Assembly (NCBI GenBank): GCA_965644315.1
Contig: CBFFRQ010000043.1
Span: 620,001-684,000, forward strand
Origin: Caecitellus pseudoparvulus
Lineage: Eukaryota > Bigyra: Bicosoecida
DNA length: 64,000 nucleotides
Reading direction: 5' to 3'
A model generated the notes under the pieces. The model was given only the letters and a program-made list of their open reading frames with translations. It ran no database searches and had not been told where the DNA came from. The position numbers and the translations under genes are program-made. Below are positions 32,508-41,250 of the stretch, one piece after another; position 1 is the stretch's first letter; every line of letters starts with the position of its first letter.

Positions 32508-33005
32508 TCAGCGGAGGTCCTCCTCCCGCAGAGGCACGTCCCGCTCTGACAGAAACTGAAGCGAATCCAGCCTGTCCAGCTCTTTGCGCAGTGCAGCCTT
32601 CTTCAACTGCGACAAGCGCGGCGGCGTGCTGGTGGGAGGCAACCGATTTCCGCACACATACATCGCACACGCACCTCCAAGTCATACAGCAGGCCCTCGT
32701 CGCCTGGGTTCTCCCTCAGCCGAATCTCCTCCATCTGTGCCGAGCAAGCTGTCAGCGTGCGGTCGAGCCTTGCAGCGAGCGACCATCCGCGTGGCGAGCC
32801 GAACCTTGATCTCGTCCGTGAGATACTCCCGCAAGCTCTGGAATCGCATGACGCCATGCTCGTCACGAGCCACCTTCACGGGGTTCCCATGCCGCTGCTG
32901 GTACATGATGCTGCCCACGACGACAGCCTGCCCCGCGAACAGCACGTACATCAGCCGCCGGCTCGTGGCGCTGTCCAAGCTGGCCCGGAAGCTGTGAAAA
33001 CTCAT
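32508..33005 (-). CDS. Small single-pass membrane protein, unknown function
   Basis: Exons are 33005-32784, 32734-32675 and 32606-32508, giving 126 residues. Introns are 49 nt (GTCGCT donor) and 68 nt (GTGCGT donor). One membrane segment lies near the N-terminus (RLMYVLFAGQAVVVGSIMY), followed by a charged helical tail (LKKAALRKELDRLDSLQ). The size and layout resemble small inner-mitochondrial or ER assembly factors, but I recognise no family. The frame is supported by three independent in-frame joins. The second intron holds a CRATTTCCG copy. It converges with the saposin-like gene; the stops lie 12 bp apart. Confidence 0.6.
32644..32652 (+). promoter_or_regulatory. CRATTTCCG motif (CGATTTCCG)
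   Basis: Copy in intron 2 of the small membrane protein gene, antisense to that gene, 353 bp from its ATG. Confidence 0.4.
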
Positions 33006-33183
33006 GCTGCGTTGGCCTGCCTCCCTGCGACTACACAAAGGCCGCAGCAAGTAGCGGGCAAAGTGGCAGTCAAGTCCAGGTTGAGGACTTCGCTGGCGCT
33101 TGTGGCTTTGGCTAGTAACGGGCATTGCTTGTGCGTTGTGGGGAAGCCCGTGGAGCCCGAGACGTGAATTGCGGTGGGGGTGA

Positions 33184-36100
33184 TCACATGGACAGGGACT
33201 GAGCCTGTCTCGCAGCGACGAGTGGGTTGTTGCGCATGAAGTCACCCCCTGTGGATGATCCAGGCGCAGTGGGGGCATAGGCGACCGTGTGGTGTTGCTG
33301 CGCACTTTGCGGGTATGGGGGGGGAGGAGCGCCTGCGACACCCGCAACTCCGCCCGGCATGTAGCCCTGCTGGGGCTGCACAGGTTGAGGAAGAGCGGGC
33401 GCCATGGCCTGAGGTGCTGGGGCATGCTCGGGCTGTGCAGCTGCGGCGTCTGACGAGTCACCACTTGGCTTGGCCTTGATGGAGGGCGGAGTGTTCTTCC
33501 CGCGGAACTTGAACCACCACACTGCAGCCAGGGCAGCAGCAATCGCGACAACGGCAGCAACAGTGCTGCCAGCAATAGCACCTGTGCTCCCGTCTTCTTG
33601 CCCCTGGTTCTGGTCGGAGTTTGCTGCCGATGAGCCGCCGCCGCCAGCCGTCGATGCATCGCTGCCAGCCGAGCCACCGCCGCCTGCAGCACCGTCCCCG
33701 CCCCCCTGGCCTTGATCTCCCCGTGAGCTTGCACCGCCCACAGCCAGTCGAGGGGAAGTAGTAGGCTGTGGGGTGCGGGCGCTTGTTGAACTGGGACTGG
33801 GTGGTGGAGCACCAAACGTCGGGCTGAGGGTGCCTGAGGGGATTGGCGACGGGTACGGACTGGGGGGCGTCGTCCCAGCCCACGGGCCCAGGCTGTCTGC
33901 GCTCAAAGGCAAGCAAGTGAAGTACGCCTCAACGCAGAAAAACTTGCATATGCCTTCGCTGCGGGTGAAATAAACAGGTCCACTAGTGCAGCCAAAATCA
34001 GAGATAGCCCACCCACTGCATGCGATCCCCCCTTCATCCACCACGCTCACCCAGTCTTCATTGTGTCCAGGGGCGTATGCGTTTGATGGGCAAAGGGTTG
34101 AAGAGGTTGTCGCCGCTGAAGATGCCGGGGCCGGGGATCGCGACAAAGCTGCGCTTGGAGAAGGTTCACGAGATGGGTACGGACTTGGGGCTGGCAAAGC
34201 AGCCCATGGACCAAGGCTGTCAGCGCTCACGGGCCCGCAAGTGAAATACGCGTCAACACAGTAAAACTTGCACATGCCGTCACTGCGGGTCAATTCAACT
34301 GGGCCACGGGTGCAGCCAAAATCAGCACTTGCCCACCCATTGCATGCTTCATACGAAGGGTCTACCACCTCCACCCTGTCTATGCTGTAAACACGTTTGA
34401 GTGCCGAGTCTGAACATGGAGCAGCTGCAGGGGATGGTGTCGGGACTGGCGCGCACAGCTCCATGGAATACCGGGTTGAATGTGGGTTGGTCAACTGAAT
34501 ATTCAGCAGGGAGAAGGCACTCAGGATCGTGTACTCTCCAACGATGGGAAAGTCGATAGTCACATCATCAATGCCAATGTCTACACCGGACCTGCCGATC
34601 CGCAACCCCGCACTCCCAGTGCTGTAGCTGCTTGCACAGGATCCAGAGGCTTGCCGCTGCAAAGCTGTGCCCGGAGAATGCTCCAAGCCCTGAAGCTGGC
34701 GTCGAGCGGGGTCAAAGTCAAGCTCTGTCTCAAAGTACGGCGTGAGAGTTAGGGGGACCGTATCGAACAGCGTGAGGCGCATTTGAGCCCCAAGCTGGTA
34801 CTTTGCCACGCCGGATCGTACCGTTACACCATTTGAGGAAACTGAGGGCCCAATCTTTGTCAAGGAATGACTGAGAGATGCTATTGTGTCCCATCCAGAG
34901 TTCTGTGTGACGAAGCTGCCACAGTAGGCCCACTTGAATCCACTAGATTTGCCGCTCCCCAAAACGCTTGAAGTGCAGCCCTCGTTCATGTAGCACCAGA
35001 CAGATCCCCTTAGTGAGCCACACGCACTGACACAGTAGCAACTGCTGGACCCGCTTGGTTTCAGCTTATTCGAGTACTGCACGCCGAGGCTTGCATCGTG
35101 CAGAGTGTAAGTTGCACCTACTTCTGCACGAAGGTTGCTGAGGGTTGACTCCGGCTTGCGAGACACGAGGCCGACGTGCACAAGCACTCGCACAGGAAGT
35201 GAGCCGACGTACACAACAACATCTTGCACCTCCAATAAACTGGTCAGCGCGGACCACGTGGATGAAGTCCTCGTCGTTTCAGTCGCAACGACGAGGACCT
35301 TAGCAGAGCCTGTTAGAGTCACCTTTGCGACCAGATGGGGAACACCGATACCAGATGGTCCAGCATACGAAGAGAGCTCCAGGTGCACGGTCGCTCTGAA
35401 GCTGAAGTAGGTGTCCTCAAACCAAATGCTACTAATGCTGGAGAAGGGGCGCAGCTTGTTTTGGATCACATTTCCTGACCTGTCCACGTTCCAGCGCCAG
35501 GTGTACACTGTCGCCGAACAGTCAAACATGGCGTACACTGCAAGCGAAACAACTCCAAATATGCTGTTGTCGCAAGAAATGCTCGTGCGGCGCTTCGCGT
35601 CTGCTTCCGTCTCATCGGAGGCAGGACCAGACAGCAGGGCGGTGTCGTTCTGTGGCTTGCCTGGGGACACGTGCATCACCGTCTCCATCACGGCCGCACC
35701 AGCGAGAGGAGAGAGGACCTTCACGCGCATGGTGTACTGCAACAGGCCGGACTCCAGCAGCGTGTCAGCCACGTCCAGCACGCGCACCAGGAAGCTGTTG
35801 TCCTCGTGGGAGTCATCCACGTTGCAGCCCCACTGTGTGTCACCTTCCAGTGCTGTCACGTTGGCTTCGATGGGCAGTGGGTGTGCGGACGTGACGGTGA
35901 TCACTGGGGCTGCGGTGCAGTTTACCTCCAGCACCTCTGCCCGATCATCCAGGGACAGCACCTCGGGGCGCACCAGCACATCGTACCCGACGCTAATGTT
36001 CCCCATTGACTCACTTGAGGCGCTGGCCAGCATGCGGTGGCGGCGGGATCCGTCGGGGAGGGTGTACAGGGGCTTCGTTCGCAGCGTGATCAGGTGCAGG

Positions 36101-36843
36101 GGACTCTTCAACACAGGTGGTGTCAGAGCGCGGCGATGCACCGCTGCAGTGGGGTGCTGGGCTTCCAGAAGCGCACGGGCCCCAGTGTGGTCGAAAGAGT
36201 GGGATGCAGTTGGGTAGGCGAAGTTCAGCAACGGCTTGGGGGCAGAGCCGTCTGCAGCAGCTGCTCTCCGGTGTGGAGTGCACCAAGCAGCTTTGAAGCC
36301 TGAGCTGTCGGCAGCTCTGGCGACACGCTGCATGTACTTGTCTGCAAGAGAACCAGACCTCAAGCTGCTGGCATCGGGGCAGTCTTGCACAAAGGTGTGC
36401 ACGGCGGTGAGGACGTGGCGTTGCACTTCGGCGTGGTCGGCAGAGTGGACGCCGGAATCAAGAGTGACGAACACCCGTTCTTGGGCAAGTGCCACGCGAG
36501 CCTCGGCGTGCTCCTTCGCTGTCTCGGGCATGGCAGTGTCAACCATGAGCTTGGCAGCGTCCATGAGGGCAGTGGCGTCGTCATGGGCGTGCAGTGGAAT
36601 GCTGACGTGCAACGCGGCCCGCGCAAAGTACTCGTCATCGAACTCGCTCAGTCCCAGTGCGTCCGAGGACTTGCTGACCATCCTGGAGAAGATATCTGGA
36701 ATGTCATGCTTGGTTTCTGGGCTATAAAGCTGGATGTCGATTGGGCGGGCGTTGTTGGCTGGTGCTTCACTCGCTGTTGCGTGAGAAACAACGCAGCACA
36801 AAGTTGCCGCCCCGAACAGGAGCAGCCGCAGAGGCTGGCGCAT
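33184..36843 (-). CDS. Large type I membrane protein with duplicated Cys-rich module
   Basis: A single exon of 1,219 residues; no family recognised. Residues 1-25 form a signal peptide (LRLLLFGAATLCCVVSHA). One transmembrane helix lies near residue 1,110 (GSTVAAVVAIAAALAAVWWF), followed by a short Pro/Gln-rich cytoplasmic tail. The ectodomain has predicted beta-rich regions and Thr/Ser-rich stretches. Two near-identical modules each carry W-A-S/I-DFGCT-GPV, TRSxGxCKF and AYFTC, then SADSLGPW. They lie at about 830-895 and 935-1005 and reflect a direct DNA repeat. Codon use is less GC-biased than in neighbouring genes, especially 34-35.7 kb. A cell-surface or adhesive role is plausible by architecture only. 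Confidence 0.72.
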   Translation of the reverse strand: MRQPLRLLLFGAATLCCVVSHATASEAPANNARPIDIQLYSPETKHDIPDIFSRMVSKSSDALGLSEFDDEYFARAALHVSIPLHAHDDATALMDAAKLMVDTAMPETAKEHAEARVALAQERVFVTLDSGVHSADHAEVQRHVLTAVHTFVQDCPDASSLRSGSLADKYMQRVARAADSSGFKAAWCTPHRRAAAADGSAPKPLLNFAYPTASHSFDHTGARALLEAQHPTAAVHRRALTPPVLKSPLHLITLRTKPLYTLPDGSRRHRMLASASSESMGNISVGYDVLVRPEVLSLDDRAEVLEVNCTAAPVITVTSAHPLPIEANVTALEGDTQWGCNVDDSHEDNSFLVRVLDVADTLLESGLLQYTMRVKVLSPLAGAAVMETVMHVSPGKPQNDTALLSGPASDETEADAKRRTSISCDNSIFGVVSLAVYAMFDCSATVYTWRWNVDRSGNVIQNKLRPFSSISSIWFEDTYFSFRATVHLELSSYAGPSGIGVPHLVAKVTLTGSAKVLVVATETTRTSSTWSALTSLLEVQDVVVYVGSLPVRVLVHVGLVSRKPESTLSNLRAEVGATYTLHDASLGVQYSNKLKPSGSSSCYCVSACGSLRGSVWCYMNEGCTSSVLGSGKSSGFKWAYCGSFVTQNSGWDTIASLSHSLTKIGPSVSSNGVTVRSGVAKYQLGAQMRLTLFDTVPLTLTPYFETELDFDPARRQLQGLEHSPGTALQRQASGSCASSYSTGSAGLRIGRSGVDIGIDDVTIDFPIVGEYTILSAFSLLNIQLTNPHSTRYSMELCAPVPTPSPAAAPCSDSALKRVYSIDRVEVVDPSYEACNGWASADFGCTRGPVELTRSDGMCKFYCVDAYFTCGPVSADSLGPWAALPAPSPYPSREPSPSAALSRSPAPASSAATTSSTLCPSNAYAPGHNEDWVSVVDEGGIACSGWAISDFGCTSGPVYFTRSEGICKFFCVEAYFTCLPLSADSLGPWAGTTPPSPYPSPIPSGTLSPTFGAPPPSPSSTSARTPQPTTSPRLAVGGASSRGDQGQGGGDGAAGGGGSAGSDASTAGGGGSSAANSDQNQGQEDGSTGAIAGSTVAAVVAIAAALAAVWWFKFRGKNTPPSIKAKPSGDSSDAAAAQPEHAPAPQAMAPALPQPVQPQQGYMPGGVAGVAGAPPPPYPQSAQQHHTVAYAPTAPGSSTGGDFMRNNPLVAARQAQSLSM
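33876..34351 (-). repeat. Diverged direct repeat (two copies of about 150 bp) in the membrane-protein gene
   Basis: Copies at about 33876-34026 and 34201-34351 share long blocks such as GTGCAGCCAAAATCAG, TGCGGGT and GCCCACCCA. The spacing is about 325 bp. They encode the duplicated Cys-rich modules. The sequence between them codes the Pro/Ser-rich linker. Confidence 0.75.
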
Positions 36844-38012
36844 GTTGATGAACCGTGATGGATGGCAGCGCCACTTCAGAGGTCAAGTGACCAAAATGTG
36901 AAGCTTCGATCTTCAGGTGATGTTGATGTGTCCCCTGTGCGTGAATGTGACAAGCTGGGCCACCTCTCGATCGGCCTGGTGAGAAAAGCTCGGCGAGTCA
37001 AGCAATACAAGAGCGTGGAGTGCCAGAGAGCCTTTGGAAGATGTCCGCCGCCATGCCAAACGTGGAAAGCAAGGCTTTTCCGGGGACCCCTGAACTTGCT
37101 TGAATGTCCTTAAGCACACACGCCGCATTTAGTTGCAGGATCGCAGATCGACACCGAGAAGGGCATCCCGCGTAAAGCAAGCCTGCGGAAGTACTTGGCA
37201 CACCATGACTCTACCACCGCAAAGCGCACCACCGAGACTCCCAGCTCGCCTGACGACTGCACCGGCATTCGTCGCCCCATCAAGAGTTCAACTCTTCTTT
37301 GTGGTGCAAAGTCACAACCGTGGTGTGCACGGGCAGGGCAGCCTTGGCACGACCCTCTCTCAAGGAGAGAGGCGCCTCCCTTACCTGCATCGAAGATCCC
37401 ACTGCAGCACGTGTGGCGCCTCGCGAGTGTGTACGATTGAATCCCCCTGTTCTGCACCGACCGGCCACAATGAAGGCCTTCAGCTCGCACCTGCACTCGC
37501 ACCGCTGTCGGACTTCTGGGTGGACTCGGTCCCACGCCCGGCGCAACGCCAGCTCTTCAACCATGTACCGCAACTGAGAAGGGTCGTGCGAGGTGGTGAA
37601 GGCTGCTCTTGCATACCTTGCTCCGCTCGCTCCCCTGGTCCACCATGAGCCGTGGAGAAGGTGCAAGACCAACGAGCTACGAAACTCGTGGACAAGCTCA
37701 CCCTCCGCCTATCACGCTGTGCATGGCATGTGCCAGATCATTGAAGTGCTGCTCCATGTTCCACTTCGCGTCCCTGGCCCTGAAGCACAACTTTTGAAGA
37801 TCACGCCTTGGTCATCCGGCAAGGAAGCCTAACCAGACCATACACCCCCAGCCGACCCCCCTCCCCCCGCTCCACAGAGGTCACTTGTCAAAAACGAACG
37901 CCCCTCGCCCATACATACCCCTCTTCTCATCTCACTGCACGCTTCAGACTCCTGCTAAGTTGCAGCCTGAGGCTTACTGCGCTTCTCTGCAGGCGTCACT
38001 CACCACGCCAGC
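36844..38012. other. Gene-poor stretch, less GC-rich
   Basis: About 1.17 kb between the membrane-protein start and HAAO. Only short open frames occur on either strand (for example 37133-37648 plus strand) and none looks conserved. GC is visibly lower than the window average in 36.85-37.2 kb. The last 150 bp before HAAO are C-rich. Nothing resembling a tRNA or Pol III terminator was seen. Confidence 0.45.
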
Positions 38013-39093
38013 ATGGCTCAGCCGTACCTGACCGCCATCAACCTGATGGGATGGATTGACAGCATTAAGGACGAGCTGCAGCCGCCTGTCGGGAACAAGC
38101 TCATGTTCGGTGCTGGGCAGCAGAAGGTCATGGTGGTGGGCGGCCCCAACAAGCGCTCCGACTACCACATCGAGGAGGGCGAGGTGAGCAATCTCCGCAG
38201 GCTGAGGTGCAGGTGATGCGCCGCACCTTCCACGCCCCCCGCCGCCGCAGGAGCTGTTCTACATGCTGAAGGGCAACATGACCCTGAATGTCATGGAGGC
38301 TGGCAAGCCCCGCAGCATCCCAATCAAGGAGGGGGAGGTGTTTCTCCTGCCAGCGCGCGTGCCTCATTCTCCCCAGCGTGAAGCAGACACCATTGGCCTG
38401 GTGCTGGAGCGAGAGCGCCTGGCCACCGAGCAAGATGGATTGCGGTGGTACGTGCCAGGCACCAGCGACATCTTGTTCGAAGACTGGTTCCACTGCACCG
38501 ACTTGGGCAAGCAGCTGAAGCCCATCATCGAAGCCTTCCACGCCTCCGAAGCACACGCGACGGGCGTGCCAGCCCGCGACTACTCCGCGACACAGCCGCC
38601 CGTCGAGGTGGACGATGAGATCAAGATTGGCCATGCTGTGCCCCTACACACCTGGATGGCCCGATATGCCTCCAGCGGCTACGCCTACTTGACGGGGGAC
38701 GACGAGGTGCCGGGTGGGCACTTGAACGGCGACGCTCAGGGCGTTGCCTCCCACGAGAGCGGCTGCCTGAGCCCAGGTGGCGAGTACACCACCATCGTTG
38801 CCCGGGCCGGTGCAGCTGAGGAGTGGGTGACGTACCCAGGGGAGGTCTTCATCTGGTGCCAGCACGGCGCCTGCACTGTTTCCGTGCAGGCGCCAGAGGC
38901 AGGGGACGCCTCCGACCACGCCCTTGCCGAAGGCGAGGTCATGCTTGTTCCTGCTGGGCACAGCGTGAAGACTGTGTGGACTGACGTGGGCGACTCCCTT
39001 GCCGCGGGGTGGATCGTCTCGAACAGGAAGGTGCCCGAGTCAGCGGCGACGCAGCCCGCTGCTGCTGCCACAGCTGCATCCAGCGAGCACTGA
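38013..39093 (+). CDS. HAAO: 3-hydroxyanthranilate 3,4-dioxygenase
   Basis: Exons are 38013-38183 and 38251-39093 (67-nt intron, GTGAGC donor), giving 337 residues. HAAO opens the ring of 3-hydroxyanthranilate, the step before quinolinate and NAD in the kynurenine pathway, in the cytosol. The cupin signature is very clear: KRSDYHIEEGEELFYMLKG and EVFLLPARVPHSPQR supply the Fe(II) ligands His52, Glu58 and His96. Later GLRWYVPGTSDILFEDWF and LGKQLKPIIEAF match eukaryotic HAAO closely. The C-terminal half forms a second cupin-like domain, as in bicupin animal enzymes, and is somewhat longer than the usual roughly 290 residues. No other kynurenine-pathway gene is in the window. Confidence 0.95.
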
Positions 39094-39094
39094 C

Positions 39095-39921
39095 TCACCA
39101 CTTGGCAGTGTCTGCCCGAGCTTGTCGGCGCTGCTTGCGCGTGTTGGCTGTGGCTGGAGGGCGGTGACCTGCAGCCCTCCGGGCGAGGTATGCCTGCAGC
39201 TGCCGGGGCGTCAGCTCCTCGCCGCGCCAGTGCACTTTGTAAATGCCGCGTTGGGCAGCTAAGAAATGCAAGACGTCGTCCACGCGCCACCCCTTCTGCA
39301 GGGCAACCAACACTTGGCCCGCCTCCACCACAAACACTTCCGGCTGCAGTCCTCCCAGCACCAACGCCTGTGCGAGAAGCACGCGGGAATGCAGCCCCGC
39401 ACCGCAGCAGGCAGGCCCCGCCCACGCACCTCATGCCATTGGTCTGCCACGTCCTGTGTCATGCCCCTGGTGTGCTTTCCCTGCAAGTGCGCCATGACCA
39501 TGGTCGGACCAGAGCGCTCCTTCTGCTCTAGAACCTCCTCCTGCCCGCCCCTGCAGAAAGCAAACACTCCAGAGCGGTGCGATTTGGCGGGTCGTGTGAT
39601 CTCCGTCGGCCAAGCGCACGCACAGTGTGGAAATGTCCCTCTCAAACGCAGCTCTGCGCTCATCCAGCTGCTGTGCCAGCAGCATGTCTTCCGTCTGCAG
39701 CTCCTCGGCCTCATCGCCAGCCTCCCAGTCTTCGCACCGAGGGAGATCGCGACACAGTTGGCATGTGAAGCCTGTCTAGCGTAACCTTTGCTGCGCGCAC
39801 CTGCTTCCAGGCCTTCCCAGTTTGAAAAAGCTCTCCACTGCGCGGCGCTGCGTTTCTTTGCAGCAGACAGCTGCACAGCAGCACTGCACACCGCAATCCA
39901 GAGAAGGCCGCGCAGTGCCAT
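39095..39921 (-). CDS. MESD-like ER chaperone
   Basis: Proposed exons are 39921 to about 39810, about 39780-39624, 39550-39430 and 39367-39095. The last two introns (73 and 62 nt, GTGCGT donors) join in frame. The first intron would be only 29 nt (GTGCGC...ACAG) and is uncertain. The N-terminus is a signal peptide (RGLLWIAVCSAAVQLSA). A charged helix follows (DMLLAQQLDERRAAFERD). The folded part reads ERSGPTMVMAHLQGKHT, DVADQWHEALVLGGL, EVFVVEAGQVLVALQKG and WRVDDVLHFLAAQRGIYKV. This is the order of the MESD/Boca fold, which chaperones LDL-receptor-type beta-propellers in animals. The C-terminus is basic. It converges with HAAO with 1 bp between stops. The call rests on block similarity from memory. 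Confidence 0.55.
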
Positions 39922-40117
39922 GCTGCAAAGCAAGCAGATTAGCATACCCTTGTGTGCGCGAATGAGCGCCTGCGGCAGCACGGTATTCGTCAGCGCGGGT
40001 TCGGGAAAATGCTGGCTGTGTCGGGCAGCAACACGCCAAGTGCGGCTAAACAAGGCCATGCCTTGAGCGTCGACTGGCGACAAGGTTCCCAAGTTAGCTG
40101 CTAAATCCCGCTCAACG

Positions 40118-41026
40118 TCACATGAAATCGGCCCAAGCTGAATCCTTCGCCATGGGGGCCCACAGAGAGGCGGGCTGCGCCGGTGAGTTCCTGGCTTCAG
40201 GCAGCTTTGCTGGGGCAGCGGGCTCAGCTGCCTGCCGCATTGCAACCTTGCCAGCAGTGCCCATTCCACTCGATTCAGCAGCCCCTGTCGTGGACTCCCA
40301 CCTGCTTCTCCCACCTGGGCCACCAGCACGATGAGGCGCTGAGCTTGTGCCACTAGACTCTGGCCTGTCCTGCTCTGGGGCTTGGCGCGCCCCTCGCCTC
40401 TTGCGCTTCCCGGAGCCTTCAGCACCGGGAGCGCTTTGTGCACTCTGTCCTGCTTGGGCACGTGGCCTCCGCCTGCCGCCCAGCGCACTGCGCATGGGCA
40501 AAGTCGTCACGAAGCCTTCCTCGTCACTCTCCTGGTCACTCATTGCGCTGCCGCGCGCGGCGCCTGGCCGTGCTGCTGAAGCGTCGTCAAACTCGGCCCA
40601 CTTCGAGGCAGCTGGCTCAACTGACGTCAGGGCTGCTGCTACAGCCGCTTGGCTGTCCGCTGGGAGCTGCAGTGGGGGCTGCGAGGCGGCCAGCTCCTCT
40701 GCCTGTCCCCGCTTCGCATTCAGTGTCATGACGACGGGGCGAACTGAGCATCAAGCAGGGAAGCTGTGCGGAAGGGCCGTTCAAACATTCATCCTACTCC
40801 ACACACCGTCTTTGGCCTTGTCAGCGGATGCAAACACTCGCACGAGGCTCTGCTTTTGCCCGCTGCGAAAAACCACACGCCACGCACGTGCAGCTCCGCC
40901 GGCACCCAGTGCGTGGAGACGGCGAGACACGCACCACATCCTGCACTTCCACTTCTTGGCCTTGGGTTGCTGGATGCCTTGGAAGGTCCTGCACCCGGCA
41001 CACTGCACTGCAATGTACACCGGCAT
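40118..41026 (-). CDS. MRNIP-like (UPF0544) zinc-ribbon protein
   Basis: Exons are 41026-40935, 40862-40807 and 40743-40118, giving 257 residues. Introns are 72 nt (GTGCGT) and 63 nt (GTGTGT). The N-terminal zinc ribbon reads VQCAGCRTFQGIQQPKAKKW followed by CRMCGQKQS. The two CxxC pairs are restored only by this exact splice, which supports the model. Downstream is low complexity with the family's SKWAEFDD motif and a basic KRKRRG stretch. A second, weaker SAWADF sits at the extreme C-terminus. Human MRNIP binds the MRE11-RAD50-NBS1 complex in DNA damage signalling. Function in protists is inferred from the family. A CRATTTCCG copy lies 11 bp upstream of the ATG. Confidence 0.75.
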
Positions 41027-41036
41027 GGTGACCGTG

Positions 41037-41045
41037 CGGAAATTG
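41037..41045 (-). promoter_or_regulatory. CRATTTCCG motif (CAATTTCCG)
   Basis: Copy 11 bp upstream of the MRNIP-like ATG, in sense orientation for that gene, within the 224-bp gap to the RAE1 stop. Confidence 0.45.
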
Positions 41046-41250
41046 GTCGCGGCGCTGCGCGTGTTTGAAGGTGCAGGGAAGCAGCGCAGAGCAGCGAGCG
41101 GCACGACAGGGAGGCATGACGGGAGGCGGTTTCGTTTTAGCGTACATTGAAGGACCCAGCATGGGGAAGTGCGCACAAGGGGGCAAAAGCATGCAAGGCC
41201 GCTGGCGATGCTGGCGATTTTGCCCGCTGCGCTGTTGCGCAAACCAGCCA

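Noticed and set aside
37133-37648. 171-codon plus-strand frame in the gene-poor stretch
   Set aside because: No conserved segment, overlapping open frames on both strands, and composition like non-coding sequence.
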